Positions 27,982 to 38,000 of a stretch of DNA of 64,000 nt are shown one piece after another. Made by a program: the position numbers and the translations under genes. Positions within the stretch are counted from its first letter, which is position 1, and the number at the start of each line of letters is the position of its first letter. The notes under the pieces were generated by a model. The model saw only the letters and a list, made by a program, of their open reading frames with translations, did not search any database and had not been told where the DNA came from. The stretch lies in NCBI RefSeq assembly GCF_002101295.1, contig NZ_CP020778.1:1281001-1345000 (forward strand), given 5' to 3'. This DNA is from Candidatus Pelagibacter sp. RS40 (GTDB taxonomy: Bacteria > Pseudomonadota > Alphaproteobacteria > Pelagibacterales > Pelagibacteraceae).

Positions 27982-28407
27982 TTGAAAAAAATTTATATTG
28001 CTTCAGATCATGCAGGTTATTCTCTTAAAAACTTCATTTTTGAAAAACTTAAAACGAAATTCGATATCATGGATTTAGGAACTAACAAGAAATCTGTTTC
28101 AGTAAATTATCCAACATATGCACATAAGTTGAGCAAAATGGTGTCAAAAAAAAAATCTAATGTTGGTATATTGATTTGTGGTTCAGGATTAGGAATGTCT
28201 ATGGCTGCAAATAGACATAAGAAGATCAGAGCTGCATTATGTTATTCCATTAAAAATGCGAAATTATCAAGATTGCATAATGATGCAAATGTTATTACAT
28301 TAGGTGAAAGACTAACTAATAAAAGTTTAGCAATGAAATGTGTTAACACCTTTTTAAAAACTAATTTTGAAGGGGGAAGACACTTAAAAAGAGTTAAAAG
28401 GATTTAA
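27982..28407 (+). CDS. rpiB: Ribose-5-phosphate isomerase B / LacAB family (TTG start)
   Basis: Interconverts ribose 5-phosphate and ribulose 5-phosphate. The 141-residue protein has [16 protein letters not shown] at the start, [20 protein letters not shown] with the active-site Cys, and [12 protein letters not shown]. The start is TTG at 27982, one base after the preceding stop; no ATG precedes the conserved IASDHAG. glyA begins one base after its stop. Confidence 0.93.
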   Translation: MKKIYIASDHAGYSLKNFIFEKLKTKFDIMDLGTNKKSVSVNYPTYAHKLSKMVSKKKSNVGILICGSGLGMSMAANRHKKIRAALCYSIKNAKLSRLHNDANVITLGERLTNKSLAMKCVNTFLKTNFEGGRHLKRVKRI

Positions 28408-28408
28408 T

Positions 28409-29719
28409 ATGTCTAGTGAAAGTAAATATATAAATAATCAATACCAAGATTTTTTTGAAAAAAGTTTAAAACAAAGTGATCCAGATATTTATAAAGCAAT
28501 TAATGATGAATTGATAAGACAACAAAATCATATTGAATTAATTGCATCCGAGAATATAGTTTCACAAGCAGTACTTGAAGCACAAGGTTCTGTTTTAACA
28601 AACAAATATGCTGAAGGTTATCCAGGAAAAAGATACTATAATGGATGTGAGCATGTAGATGTAGCTGAGGATTTGGCAATAGAAAGATTAAAAAAACTTT
28701 TTAATTGTAAATTTGCAAATGCACAACCTCACTCTGGAGCTCAGGCTAATGGTGCTGTATTTTTAGCTCTACTAAAACCAGGCGATACGTTCATGGGAAT
28801 GAGTTTAAATTCTGGTGGACATATTACACATGGATTAAAAATATCTATGTCGGGAAAATGGTTTAATGCAATTGGATACGATGTTGATAAACAATCTGAA
28901 TTGATTGATTATGATAATGTTGAGAAATTAGCTTTAGAACATAAACCTAAATTGATTATTGCTGGTGGTAGTGCTTATTCACGAGTAATTGACTTTAAAA
29001 GATTTAGAGAAATAGCTGATAAAATTGGTGCTTATTTCATGGTTGATATGGCACATTTTTCAGGTTTGGTTGCTGGTAAAGGGTATCCAAATCCAGTTGA
29101 CCATGCTCATGTTGTTACATCAACCACGCATAAGGTATTTAGAAGTGCGAGGGGTGGTATAATTTTAACTAATCACGAGGATCTTGCAAAAAAATTCAAT
29201 ACTGCAGTTTTCCCAGGTTACCAAGGTGGTCCATTAATGCATATTATTGCTGCTAAAGCCGTAGGATTTAAAGAGGCTCTAAAACCAGAGTTCCAAGATT
29301 ATATAAAAGAAGTTTTAGCAAATGCTAAAATATTAGCCGAAACTTTAAAAAATAACGGTTTTAAAATTTATTCAGGTGGTACTGATACACATCTGATGTT
29401 AGTTGATCTAAGACCATTTAATGTGAAAGGTAATCTTGCAGCTGAAAGTTTATCTCGAGCAAATATTACTTGTAACAAAAATGGAATACCTTTTGATACG
29501 GAAAGTCCAATGGTTACGTCTGGTATAAGGTTAGGCTCACAAGCAGCAACAACAAGAGGATTTGGATTAAATGAATTTAAATTAGTTGGTGAATTAATAA
29601 CAAAAGTTATTAAGGGTTTATCAGATAATCCAAATGATAATTCAAAAATTGAAGAAGAGGTTAGAAAAGAAGTTGTAGATTTATGTTCGAATTTTCCTAT
29701 ATATAAACACTTAGGATAA
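28409..29719 (+). CDS. glyA: Serine hydroxymethyltransferase
   Basis: PLP enzyme interconverting serine plus tetrahydrofolate with glycine plus methylene-THF. Signatures are [53 protein letters not shown] and the PLP-Lys in [16 protein letters not shown]. At 436 residues it is full length. It connects with the sarcosine oxidase operon, whose products are glycine and one-carbon units. nrdR follows after seven bases. Confidence 0.98.
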   Translation: MSSESKYINNQYQDFFEKSLKQSDPDIYKAINDELIRQQNHIELIASENIVSQAVLEAQGSVLTNKYAEGYPGKRYYNGCEHVDVAEDLAIERLKKLFNCKFANAQPHSGAQANGAVFLALLKPGDTFMGMSLNSGGHITHGLKISMSGKWFNAIGYDVDKQSELIDYDNVEKLALEHKPKLIIAGGSAYSRVIDFKRFREIADKIGAYFMVDMAHFSGLVAGKGYPNPVDHAHVVTSTTHKVFRSARGGIILTNHEDLAKKFNTAVFPGYQGGPLMHIIAAKAVGFKEALKPEFQDYIKEVLANAKILAETLKNNGFKIYSGGTDTHLMLVDLRPFNVKGNLAAESLSRANITCNKNGIPFDTESPMVTSGIRLGSQAATTRGFGLNEFKLVGELITKVIKGLSDNPNDNSKIEEEVRKEVVDLCSNFPIYKHLG

Positions 29720-29726
29720 TTAAAAC

Positions 29727-30185
29727 ATGATATGCCCGATCTGCAAAAAAGGGGAAACCTCGGTTGTTGACTCAAGACCAACGGAAGACGGCACAGCAAT
29801 TAGACGCAGAAGATTGTGCATATGTGGACAGAGATTTACAACATTCGAAAGAGTTCAATTTAGAGAGTTAACGGTAGTCAAAAAAAATGGAAGAAAATCT
29901 ACATTTGATAGAGAAAAACTATCTAAATCCATTTATGTAGCTTTAAAGAAAAGACCAATAGATACAGAAACTGCTGAAAAATTCATTTCTAAAATATCTA
30001 GATCGCTTGAAGAACTAGGTCAGAGTGAAATATCTTCCAATACAATTGGGACTATGGTTATGGAGGGATTAAAGGATTTAGATCCAGTTGCTTATGTAAG
30101 ATTTGCATCTGTTTATAGAAATTTTAGAGAAGAAAAAGATTTTGTTCAATTTGTAGATAAAATTGATGTCTACAAAAAAAGATAA
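29727..30185 (+). CDS. nrdR: Transcriptional repressor NrdR (CxC zinc knuckle variant)
   Basis: ATP/dATP-sensing repressor of ribonucleotide reductase genes. A zinc ribbon (residues 1-35) is followed by an ATP-cone domain (about 46-136; [41 protein letters not shown]). The first zinc half is the usual CPIC. The second reads [16 protein letters not shown], one residue shorter than the usual CxxC. The reading frame is otherwise intact at 152 residues, so this is not a frameshift. The position before ribD is common in Alphaproteobacteria. Confidence 0.94.
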   Translation: MICPICKKGETSVVDSRPTEDGTAIRRRRLCICGQRFTTFERVQFRELTVVKKNGRKSTFDREKLSKSIYVALKKRPIDTETAEKFISKISRSLEELGQSEISSNTIGTMVMEGLKDLDPVAYVRFASVYRNFREEKDFVQFVDKIDVYKKR

Positions 30186-31260
30186 CTTTCAATTATCTGA
30201 TAAAAAATTAATGAAGCTTGCAATTAGTCTTGCTGAAAATCAAAAATATTTTACAGGCACAAACCCCTCTGTTGGATGTGTTATTACTAGAAACAATAAA
30301 ATAATTTCATATGGTGTAACAGGTAAAAATGGAAGACCTCATGCGGAAATAAATGCAATTAATAAAAATAAATCTAAAGATTTATATAATTCATCCATGT
30401 ATGTGTCACTAGAACCATGTACTCACTATGGGAAAACTCCACCTTGTACGAATACTTTGATTAAAAAAAAATTTAAAAAAGTTTTTTTTTCACATACAGA
30501 TGAAGATAAGAGAACAAAAAATACTGCTAAAAATATATTAGAAAAACATAAAATAAATGTAAAAAATAATTTTATAAATAATAAAACCAAAAAATTGTAT
30601 TTTGAATATGATTTTATAAGAAAAAATAATTTCCCTTATGTAATTGGAAAACTTGCGATTTCACAGAATAATAGAATCTATAGAGATAAAACACCAATAT
30701 CCAATTTCTATTCAAAAGACATCACGCATATCTTAAGGTATAGGTGCCAAGCATTGTTGACATCTTATGTGACTATTAATAATGATAATCCTGAATTAAC
30801 TTGCAGACTAAATGGTTTGGAAAAATGTTCACCAACAATTGTGATTATTGATAAAGATTTAAAAGTTAAATCATCTTCAAAAATATTTAAAAATAAAGAC
30901 TTAAAAAAAATAATATTTTCTAAAAGCAATAATAAAGATAAAATTAAAAAATTAAGACATACTAATACAGAAATATTTAATATTAGAACTTTAGGTAAAG
31001 AATTTGACTTGAAATATGTCCTTAGTACTCTTCACAAGAAAAACTTACATCAAGTATTAATTGAATGTGGACCAACTCTTTTAGAAAATTTTATTAACAA
31101 TGGTCTAGTAAATGAATTTTATCTTTTTAAGTCAAATAAAAGCATCAAAATTAAAGATACGATTTATGTAAAAAAACTTTTAAAAATTTTAAATACAAAT
31201 TATAAAAAAAATAAAATTAATACTTTTATAGATAAAGATAAACTTACCTGTTTTAACTAA
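30166..31260 (+). CDS. ribD: Bifunctional riboflavin deaminase/reductase RibD
   Basis: Performs deamination and then side-chain reduction in riboflavin synthesis. The N-terminal deaminase has the zinc site HAEINAI plus [16 protein letters not shown]. The C-terminal reductase (about 150-360) has [12 protein letters not shown] and [14 protein letters not shown]. The ATG at 30166 overlaps the nrdR end by 20 bases and is preferred over an in-frame TTG three bases earlier. It leads ribD-ribE-ribB-ribH. Confidence 0.95.
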   Translation: MSTKKDNFQLSDKKLMKLAISLAENQKYFTGTNPSVGCVITRNNKIISYGVTGKNGRPHAEINAINKNKSKDLYNSSMYVSLEPCTHYGKTPPCTNTLIKKKFKKVFFSHTDEDKRTKNTAKNILEKHKINVKNNFINNKTKKLYFEYDFIRKNNFPYVIGKLAISQNNRIYRDKTPISNFYSKDITHILRYRCQALLTSYVTINNDNPELTCRLNGLEKCSPTIVIIDKDLKVKSSSKIFKNKDLKKIIFSKSNNKDKIKKLRHTNTEIFNIRTLGKEFDLKYVLSTLHKKNLHQVLIECGPTLLENFINNGLVNEFYLFKSNKSIKIKDTIYVKKLLKILNTNYKKNKINTFIDKDKLTCFN

Positions 31261-31261
31261 T

Positions 31262-31855
31262 ATGTTTAATGGAATAATATTCAATCAAGGAAAAATAAGT
31301 AAAATTGTTAAAAGGGATAAAGGTATTAATATTTTTATTAAATCCTCAATTAAAGTTAATAATAAAAATCTTGGAATATCTGTCGCTTGTGATGGAGTTT
31401 GTCTCACACTAATTTCATACAAAAATAAAACTTTAGAATTTTATCTTTCTAATGAAACTATTATGAAATCTAAGTTTAAAAATATTAAATTAGGATCAAT
31501 TATAAATTTAGAACTTCCTCTTAAATATAAACAAAATATATCTGGTCATATTTGCCAAGGTCATGTTGATACAGTCTCGAAAACAATATCGATTAGAAAA
31601 ATTGATAAATCAAAAATTTATGAATTTAAAATTGAGAGTAAATTGAAGAAATTTTTAGTCGAAAAAGCCTCTATATTAATCAATGGTGTTTCTTTAACAA
31701 TTGCAAAAATAAAAAAAAATTCATTTGAAATTTGGGTTATTCCTCACACATTAAAGTTAACTAATTTATATTATTTAAAAAAAAATGATTTAGTTAATAT
31801 TGAGATAGATATTCTATCAAAATATGTAAAAAAATTTTTAAATGAAAAAAAATAA
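31262..31855 (+). CDS. ribE: Riboflavin synthase alpha subunit
   Basis: Dismutates two 6,7-dimethyl-8-ribityllumazines to riboflavin. The 197-residue protein consists of two lumazine-binding repeats. The first contains ISVACDGVCLTLIS and the second contains ASILINGVSLTIAKI. The motif GHICQGHVDTVSK sits at the junction. It lies one base after ribD and overlaps the next gene by 14 bases. Confidence 0.95.
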   Translation: MFNGIIFNQGKISKIVKRDKGINIFIKSSIKVNNKNLGISVACDGVCLTLISYKNKTLEFYLSNETIMKSKFKNIKLGSIINLELPLKYKQNISGHICQGHVDTVSKTISIRKIDKSKIYEFKIESKLKKFLVEKASILINGVSLTIAKIKKNSFEIWVIPHTLKLTNLYYLKKNDLVNIEIDILSKYVKKFLNEKK

Positions 31856-32945
31856 ATTCAGTAACATTGAAAAAATTATTTCTATCTCAAAAAAGGGAGG
31901 AATGTATATTTTGGTTGACGATGAAAATAGAGAGAACGAGGGAGATTTAGTTTTCTCTGCGTCAGATGTTGATTACAAAAAAATAAATTTTATGGCTAAG
32001 TACGGAAGAGGATTAATCTGCTTAACATTAAATAATATACATGCAAAAAAATTGGGACTTAATTATATGGCACCTGTTAATCAATCTAGAAATAAAACTG
32101 CTTTTACAGTTTCTATTGAAGCAAAAAAAGGAATAACAACAGGTATATCAGCAAAGGATCGCGCTAAAACAATTAGAGTTGCTACTAAAAAAAATCCCAA
32201 TAAAAAAGAAATAGTTTCCCCCGGACATGTATTTCCTATTATTGCTCGAGACGGAGGAGTTCTTGTAAGAGCAGGCCATACAGAGGCATCCGTAGATATA
32301 GCTAAACTGTCCAATAAACTTCCAGCTGCAGTTATATGTGAAATTATGAATGAGGATGGAACTATGGCAAAAGGTGAAGACTTATTTAAATTTGCAAAAA
32401 AGCATAAACTTGCAATTGCAAAAATCGATGATTTGATCTCATTTAGATTGAAAAAAGAAAAGTTAATTAAATTAAAAAATACATCGAGTATAGTTGTACA
32501 AAATCAAAAATATATTATTAAAGTATTTGAAAGTGTTTTAGATGGATCAGAACATTTTGCATTATTAAAAGGAAAAATTAATTTAAACTCTACACCAAGA
32601 GTTAGGGTTATTTCATCCAACGTAGTTCAAAATTATTTAATTAATCAAAAATTACCAAACTCATTTAATAAAACATTATCTTACTTTAAAAAATATAATA
32701 ACTGTGTTTTGGTTTTTATAAGAGATCCAAATTTAAAATCTGTCTCACAAACTCTTAAACAATATAAATCTAAGGAATTTTATAAAAAAGGGTTTGATAA
32801 ACTCATAAAAAATTATGGTATAGGTGCTCAAATAATTAAAAGTCTTAAAATAAAAAATATGATTTTAGTAACAAGATCAACCAAAAAGGTTGTTGGTTTA
32901 GAAGGATATGGAATTAGAATACAAAAACAAGAAATAATAAAATGA
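31842..32945 (+). CDS. ribB: 3,4-dihydroxy-2-butanone 4-phosphate synthase with degenerate RibA-like domain
   Basis: The N-terminal domain (about 5-205) is a complete RibB that makes the four-carbon unit of riboflavin: VDDENRENEGDLVF, GLICLTLN, FTVSIEAKKGITTGISAKDRA and PGHVFPIIARDGGVLVRAGHTEAS. The C-terminal 150 residues have the RibA fold pattern. They lack the zinc cysteines of RibA (no RCDCG-type motif) and the RQEGRGIGL region. Such RibB-RibX fusions without GTP cyclohydrolase II activity have been described in Proteobacteria. A true GTP cyclohydrolase II should be elsewhere. It overlaps ribH by four bases. Confidence 0.92.
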   Translation: MKKNKFSNIEKIISISKKGGMYILVDDENRENEGDLVFSASDVDYKKINFMAKYGRGLICLTLNNIHAKKLGLNYMAPVNQSRNKTAFTVSIEAKKGITTGISAKDRAKTIRVATKKNPNKKEIVSPGHVFPIIARDGGVLVRAGHTEASVDIAKLSNKLPAAVICEIMNEDGTMAKGEDLFKFAKKHKLAIAKIDDLISFRLKKEKLIKLKNTSSIVVQNQKYIIKVFESVLDGSEHFALLKGKINLNSTPRVRVISSNVVQNYLINQKLPNSFNKTLSYFKKYNNCVLVFIRDPNLKSVSQTLKQYKSKEFYKKGFDKLIKNYGIGAQIIKSLKIKNMILVTRSTKKVVGLEGYGIRIQKQEIIK

Positions 32946-33334
32946 AAAAGAAAATATTAGTCATTATCGCAGATTATTATAAAGATATTTCAAATGATTT
33001 GTTGAAAAGCACTTTAAATAATTTAAACAAAAAACATTATTCTATTAAGATTCTTAAAGTGCCTGGAGTATTTGAGATACCAGTAACTATTTCAAGAAAT
33101 ATAAATAAATACAATGGTTTCATTGCTTTAGGTTGTGTAATTAAAGGACAAACGCCACACTTTGATTTTATTTCTCAATCTGCAACAGATGCGATAATGA
33201 AATTATCCATAAGTTCAAAAAAACCAATTGGAAACGGCATTATTACTTGCCTTAATAAAAAGCAAGCTATTGCTAGAGGGAAAAAAGGACTAGAAGCTTC
33301 TGAAGCTGTAAAAGTTGTGTTAACCAATAAATAA
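32942..33334 (+). CDS. ribH: 6,7-dimethyl-8-ribityllumazine synthase
   Basis: Condenses the ribB product with the ribD product. Signatures are VPGVFEIPVTISR, ALGCVIKGQTPHFDFIS with the catalytic His, and IGNGIITCLNKKQA. The 130 residues are slightly short but complete. ATG overlaps the ribB stop; nusB starts immediately after its stop. Confidence 0.95.
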   Translation: MKKKILVIIADYYKDISNDLLKSTLNNLNKKHYSIKILKVPGVFEIPVTISRNINKYNGFIALGCVIKGQTPHFDFISQSATDAIMKLSISSKKPIGNGIITCLNKKQAIARGKKGLEASEAVKVVLTNK

Positions 33335-33739
33335 ATGTCAATAATTTATAGTCCTAAAAATAACCCAAGGGTAATAATTATTCAAAAATTATATGGTCAA
33401 TTTTTTAATAAAGAAGAAAAATTAGCTTTTCCAAAACACAGATTTAAAAAATTTATTAAAGACGTAGTGAATGGTACATTAGAAAGAGATGAAGTAATTA
33501 CAGATGAGATTAATAATCATTTAAACACTGATCTTAATATGATTAGATTAGACAAAGTATTTCAAGTAATAATAAAAAGTGCAATTTTTGAATTTTTATA
33601 TAAGCCAAGAACCTCAACTAAAATTATTATTAAGGAATACTTAAATGCTTCAAATTTTTTTATAGATATTTCTCAAACAAAATATCTTAACGCTTTGCTT
33701 GATAAGATTTCTAAAAAAGTGCGATCACCTAATGGATGA
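33335..33739 (+). CDS. nusB: Transcription antitermination factor NusB
   Basis: RNA-binding helical protein acting with NusE/S10 in rRNA antitermination. The 134-residue sequence is divergent but has the all-helical NusB pattern (VIIQKLYGQFFNKEE, KVFQVIIKSAIFEFLY, IIIKEYLNASNFF). The call is strengthened by the conserved ribH-nusB-thiL order. It overlaps thiL by eight bases. Confidence 0.85.
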   Translation: MSIIYSPKNNPRVIIIQKLYGQFFNKEEKLAFPKHRFKKFIKDVVNGTLERDEVITDEINNHLNTDLNMIRLDKVFQVIIKSAIFEFLYKPRTSTKIIIKEYLNASNFFIDISQTKYLNALLDKISKKVRSPNG

Positions 33740-34691
33740 TGATAAAATAATATCAAAATATTTAAAATATCTAGCCGCTAATAATCCTAGTTCTCTTAAG
33801 CTTAATGATGATGTTTTTTTTGATAAAAAGAGACGTCTTGTCGTATCAACAGATACATATAATGAAAAAATTCACTTTAAAAATACTAAAAAACCAGATT
33901 TAATAATAAAAAAAATTATTCGTTCCTCTATATCCGATTTAATTTGCAAAGGTGTTAAACCTAAATATATTTTTTTATCAGCTTCAATAAATAATAGGTT
34001 GTCTAATCAACCTAATTTTTTATTAATTGTGAAATCTTTAAAAGAAGAATTAAAAAAATATAAACTATTACTTAGTGGTGGAGACACAACATATTCTAGT
34101 ACCACATCATTCACAGTTACTGTAATTGGCTTTGCAACAAAAATTGTAAAAAGAAATAATTCAGATATTGGTGATGCGATTTTTGTTACTGGTAATATAG
34201 GTGATGCCTATGCTGGATTAAAAATTTTAAATAAAAACATTAAATCTACTAAAAGTTTAGAAAATTATTTTATAAAAAAATATTATATCCCTGATATTGC
34301 TTTCAAAATATACAAATATTTGCCTTCAATTGCATCTTCATCAATTGATATATCTGATGGCCTTATTTTAGATCTTGAAAGAATGATTAATAATCAAAAT
34401 TTAGGATATATTTTATCAATTAAAGATGTTCCAATATCTAAAAATCTTCAAAAATTAATAGGGTTAAATAATTTTCAAAAGAAAAATTTTGTTTCTAATG
34501 GTGATGATTACCAAGTACTTTTTACATCTTCTTTAAAGAAAGTTGAGCAAATAAAAAAATTATCAAAGAGAATCAATATAAAAATTACAAAAATAGGTAG
34601 TATCACGAATAAGCCCAATCAAATTATAAATACTAATGGAAATTATCTAAAAAGTATTAAAAATAAAGGTTATTTGCACAAGTTTAAATAA
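33732..34691 (+). CDS. thiL: Thiamine-monophosphate kinase
   Basis: Phosphorylates thiamine monophosphate to thiamine diphosphate. PurM-like signatures are LNDDVFFDKKRRLVVSTDTY, LLSGGDTTYSSTTSFTVTVIG, GNIGDAYAGLKIL and SSSIDISDGLILDL. ATG at 33732 overlaps the nusB stop and is preferred over an in-frame TTG at 33699, giving 319 residues. No TPP riboswitch is recognisable upstream, consistent with its place inside an operon. Confidence 0.93.
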   Translation: MDDDKIISKYLKYLAANNPSSLKLNDDVFFDKKRRLVVSTDTYNEKIHFKNTKKPDLIIKKIIRSSISDLICKGVKPKYIFLSASINNRLSNQPNFLLIVKSLKEELKKYKLLLSGGDTTYSSTTSFTVTVIGFATKIVKRNNSDIGDAIFVTGNIGDAYAGLKILNKNIKSTKSLENYFIKKYYIPDIAFKIYKYLPSIASSSIDISDGLILDLERMINNQNLGYILSIKDVPISKNLQKLIGLNNFQKKNFVSNGDDYQVLFTSSLKKVEQIKKLSKRINIKITKIGSITNKPNQIINTNGNYLKSIKNKGYLHKFK

Positions 34692-34768
34692 GTTAAATAT
34701 TGCCTTTTAGCTTTATTTTTGTAATGTCCGCATTTTAAAAAACAAACCAAAAGAATTTTAAGGAAATT

Positions 34769-36880
34769 ATGAACTCATCTATCGAAACAATATTACTCTA
34801 TACAATATTTGCTGGTTTACTCTCTATAGTCTATGGATTTGTAACTGGTTCAAATATTTTAAAATCAAGTGCAGGTAATAGCAAAATGCAAGAGATTGCA
34901 TCTGCTATACAAATTGGGGCAAAAGCATATTTAAATAGACAATATAAAACTATAGCTATAGTTGGAGTAGTTGTTTTAGTAATAATTAGTTTCGCTTTTT
35001 CAATATTAGTGGGGATTGGTTATTTAATTGGTGCAGCCTTATCTGGAATAGCAGGTTACGTAGGTATGCTTGTATCAGTACAAGCTAACGTCAGAACAGC
35101 GGAGGCCTCAAGAAAAGGCTTAGCAGAGGGTTTGTCAGTAGCGTTTAAGTCTGGTGCAATAACTGGTATGTTGGTTGCTGGTTTAGCTTTATTATCAATT
35201 GCAGTTTATTATTACATACTTCTAAAGTCTGGTGTTGATGAAAGAGAAATCGTTAATGCTTTAGTTGCTTTAGGATTTGGTGCTTCATTAATTTCTATCT
35301 TTGCAAGATTAGGCGGTGGAATTTTTACAAAAGGAGCAGATGTTGGAGCTGATTTAGTTGGAAAAGTTGAAGCAGGTATTCCTGAGGATGATCCAAGAAA
35401 TCCAGCAGTGATTGCAGACAATGTTGGAGATAATGTTGGTGATTGTGCCGGTATGGCTGCCGATTTATTTGAGACTTATGCCGTTACAATAGTAGCTACA
35501 ATGGTTTTATCATCTATTTTTTTTCAATCAGATATTAGTATGATGATATACCCTTTAACAATCGGTGGAGCATGTATAATTACTTCAATTATCGGTACAT
35601 TCTTTGTTAAATTAGGAAATTCGAAAAATGTTATGAATGCTTTATATAAAGGTTTTATAGCAACAGCAATTTTATCTTTAGTAGTATTATATCCTGTTAC
35701 AGATTATGTGATTGGTTTAGATGCCAATTATAGCTTTGGCGATACTACATTTACAGGAATGAGTTTATATTATTGTGGCGTTGTTGGTTTAATTATAACT
35801 GGATTACTCATATGGATTACTGAATATTACACAGGTACAGATTATCGTCCCGTTAAGACTGTAGCAGCTTCTTCAACAACCGGTCATGGTACAAATGTTA
35901 TTCAGGGTTTAGCTATTTCTATGGAAGCAACAGCTGTACCAGCATTAATAATTGTTGCTGGAATACTAATAACAAATGCAATTGCTGGTTTATTTGGTAT
36001 TGCTATTGCTGTAACAACAATGCTTGCATTAGCTGGAATGGTTGTAGCACTTGATGCATACGGACCTGTAACAGATAACGCTGGAGGAATTGCAGAAATG
36101 TCTAATCTGCCAAAAAATGTTAGAAAAACAACAGATGCATTAGATGCGGTAGGTAATACAACAAAAGCCGTAACTAAAGGATATGCTATAGGATCTGCTG
36201 GTTTAGGTGCTTTGGTTTTATTTGCTGCATACACAGAGGATATTAAGTATTTTTCACAAGAGGCTGGTTCAAAGCTAGAGGGAATAGTTGTCTCTTTTGA
36301 TTTGTCAAATCCATTTGTAGTTGTTGGTTTATTAATTGGTGGAATGCTTCCATATTTATTTGGTTCAATGGGAATGCAAGCAGTTGGTAGAGCAGGTGGT
36401 GCTGTTGTAATTGAGGTTAGAAGACAATTTAAAAAAATTCCCGGAATAATGAAACGTAAAGCAAAACCAGATTATGGTAGACTTGTTGATTTATTAACTA
36501 AAGCAGCAATTAAGGAAATGGTGATACCTTCATTGTTGCCAGTTTTATCTCCAATTGTTTTATATATAATAATTTTACCAATAGGCGGTCAAGTCGCTGC
36601 TTTATCCTCAGTTGGAGCAATGCTGCTTGGAGTAATTATAACTGGATTATTCGTTGCTGTTTCTATGACAGCAGGTGGTGGAGCTTGGGATAATGCAAAG
36701 AAATACATAGAGGATGGTAAATTCGGCGGAAAAGGATCTGAGGCTCATAAAGCTGCAGTCACAGGTGACACAGTTGGAGATCCTTACAAAGATACAGCTG
36801 GTCCAGCTGTAAATCCAATGATTAAAATTACAAATATTGTTGCTTTATTGCTACTAGCAGTAATCGCCGGTGGTCATTAG
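34769..36880 (+). CDS. hppA: K+-independent membrane-bound proton-translocating pyrophosphatase
   Basis: Pumps protons across the inner membrane using pyrophosphate. The 703-residue protein has about sixteen hydrophobic segments. The pyrophosphate site is [18 protein letters not shown] followed by [20 protein letters not shown], with a second acidic cluster in [15 protein letters not shown] near the end. The diagnostic position reads [10 protein letters not shown], with Lys as in K+-independent enzymes. A good ribosome-binding site (AAGGAAA) precedes the ATG after a 77-base gap from thiL. Its last four bases overlap convergent bamE. Confidence 0.97.
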   Translation: MNSSIETILLYTIFAGLLSIVYGFVTGSNILKSSAGNSKMQEIASAIQIGAKAYLNRQYKTIAIVGVVVLVIISFAFSILVGIGYLIGAALSGIAGYVGMLVSVQANVRTAEASRKGLAEGLSVAFKSGAITGMLVAGLALLSIAVYYYILLKSGVDEREIVNALVALGFGASLISIFARLGGGIFTKGADVGADLVGKVEAGIPEDDPRNPAVIADNVGDNVGDCAGMAADLFETYAVTIVATMVLSSIFFQSDISMMIYPLTIGGACIITSIIGTFFVKLGNSKNVMNALYKGFIATAILSLVVLYPVTDYVIGLDANYSFGDTTFTGMSLYYCGVVGLIITGLLIWITEYYTGTDYRPVKTVAASSTTGHGTNVIQGLAISMEATAVPALIIVAGILITNAIAGLFGIAIAVTTMLALAGMVVALDAYGPVTDNAGGIAEMSNLPKNVRKTTDALDAVGNTTKAVTKGYAIGSAGLGALVLFAAYTEDIKYFSQEAGSKLEGIVVSFDLSNPFVVVGLLIGGMLPYLFGSMGMQAVGRAGGAVVIEVRRQFKKIPGIMKRKAKPDYGRLVDLLTKAAIKEMVIPSLLPVLSPIVLYIIILPIGGQVAALSSVGAMLLGVIITGLFVAVSMTAGGGAWDNAKKYIEDGKFGGKGSEAHKAAVTGDTVGDPYKDTAGPAVNPMIKITNIVALLLLAVIAGGH

Positions 36881-37338
36881 TCTTGGTTAGTTCTATTTCT
36901 TGCGGGGGCGTTAACTTTCTCCCGCAGGCTTGAAAATATATTATATATAGTATTATCTTGTTCAAATTCTTTTGTAGTAATTTTTTTAACGTATTTTAAA
37001 TCGTTCATATCATTGAGATTAACCAATTTCTTATTTTTTACTAAGCCTTTGTTATTAAATTCAATAACTAAAATATTATTTTTATTAATTTTTTTTTTAC
37101 CCAGCTTAAATAAAGATTGGTTTGTTTGCTTTCTTTCTATATAGAACCATTTATTTGAATTGAATTTACTAATAGAGGAGGGGTGTCCAATAACTTCAAT
37201 TATATCATTTTTATTTGATTTATTAATTACTATATTTTCTAATTTATTCTCAAGAGAAATAAAACCGTGGTTTTTTGATACTTTATTTGAAGAACAAGCG
37301 GTGATAAAAAAAACAATCAGTAATAATAAAAAACGCAT
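36877..37338 (-). CDS. bamE: Outer membrane assembly lipoprotein BamE (SmpA/OmlA family)
   Basis: Small lipoprotein of the BAM complex, which inserts outer membrane proteins. The 153-residue protein has a lipoprotein signal ([15 protein letters not shown], lipid Cys at 15). The BamE fold pattern follows: [33 protein letters not shown] and [11 protein letters not shown]. The C-terminus carries a GC-rich hairpin in its DNA (36899-36928). Its ATG abuts the ATG of the divergent neighbour without a spacer (CATATG at 37336-37341). Confidence 0.88.
   Translation of the reverse strand: MRFLLLLIVFFITACSSNKVSKNHGFISLENKLENIVINKSNKNDIIEVIGHPSSISKFNSNKWFYIERKQTNQSLFKLGKKKINKNNILVIEFNNKGLVKNKKLVNLNDMNDLKYVKKITTKEFEQDNTIYNIFSSLREKVNAPARNRTNQD
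36899..36928. other. GC-rich hairpin inside the bamE 3' end, just past hppA
   Basis: CTTGCGGG (36899-36906) can pair with CCCGCAGG (36921-36928), an 8-bp stem with one G-U wobble and a 14-base loop, 18 bases after the hppA stop. It stands out against the AT-rich surroundings. No T-run follows on either strand, so it is not a typical intrinsic terminator. It could protect the hppA mRNA 3' end or impede transcription, or simply reflect the coded residues. Confidence 0.35.
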
Positions 37339-37812
37339 ATGAATTCCGAATATTTAAATATTTACAACAATTTAATTAAATTAACTAGAAATAAAAATCT
37401 ATACTTAAACCTTGAGAGAAATGATGAATTCTCTGATCGACTATTATTTCTTATGTTTCACTTTGCATTATTCTTGAAAAAATTTAAATCAGAAATTAAT
37501 AAAAAAAAATCACAAGAATTATTCGATTTTTTTGTAAGACAAATTGAACTTTCTATTAGAGAAATAGGTTATGGTGATGTATCTGTTAATAAAAAAATGA
37601 AAGAATACGTAAATATGTTTTATGCTATACTTGATAAAATCGAAGTCACTGATATGTCAATTGACGAAAATATTGCAAATTTTTTCAGAAAAATATTCAA
37701 TTTAGATAAAAATATTAAGTTTTACGCGAATTATTATAAAAAATATAATGAATACCTTTCAAATAATACTTTAAATAACTTTACAAAAGATATAATAAAC
37801 CATAATTTTTAA
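37339..37812 (+). CDS. Ubiquinol-cytochrome c chaperone family protein (CBP3-like)
   Basis: Homologue of the mitochondrial Cbp3/UQCC assembly factor for cytochrome b of complex III. The 157-residue helical protein has [17 protein letters not shown], then [35 protein letters not shown] residues (about 54-92). The family and its position beside bamE and upstream of rpmF/plsX are typical of Alphaproteobacteria. The DUF177/YceD gene usually next in line is missing; rpmF starts two bases after the stop. Confidence 0.85.
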   Translation: MNSEYLNIYNNLIKLTRNKNLYLNLERNDEFSDRLLFLMFHFALFLKKFKSEINKKKSQELFDFFVRQIELSIREIGYGDVSVNKKMKEYVNMFYAILDKIEVTDMSIDENIANFFRKIFNLDKNIKFYANYYKKYNEYLSNNTLNNFTKDIINHNF

Positions 37813-37814
37813 AT

Positions 37815-37994
37815 ATGGCTGTACCTAAACGTAAAACGACAAAATCTAGAGCTGGTATGAGAAGATCTCATATTAAAGTTTCATCTAAAAATATAATTGA
37901 AGATAAAAAATCCGGTGAGTACAGATTATCTCATCACTTAGATTTAAAAACTGGATTTTACAAAGGAAGACAAGTTTTAGATCCTAAAGAGTAG
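37815..37994 (+). CDS. rpmF: 50S ribosomal protein L32
   Basis: A 59-residue ORF reading [19 protein letters not shown] at the start, the invariant L32 N-terminus, and ending [18 protein letters not shown]. No zinc cysteines are present, so this is the zinc-independent form. It begins two bases after the preceding gene and ends six bases before plsX. Confidence 0.97.
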   Translation: MAVPKRKTTKSRAGMRRSHIKVSSKNIIEDKKSGEYRLSHHLDLKTGFYKGRQVLDPKE

Positions 37995-38000
37995 TTTTTT

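Noticed and set aside
33600..33735. TPP riboswitch upstream of thiL
   Set aside because: thiL overlaps nusB inside an operon and no TPP aptamer core (CUGAGA or equivalent) is present.
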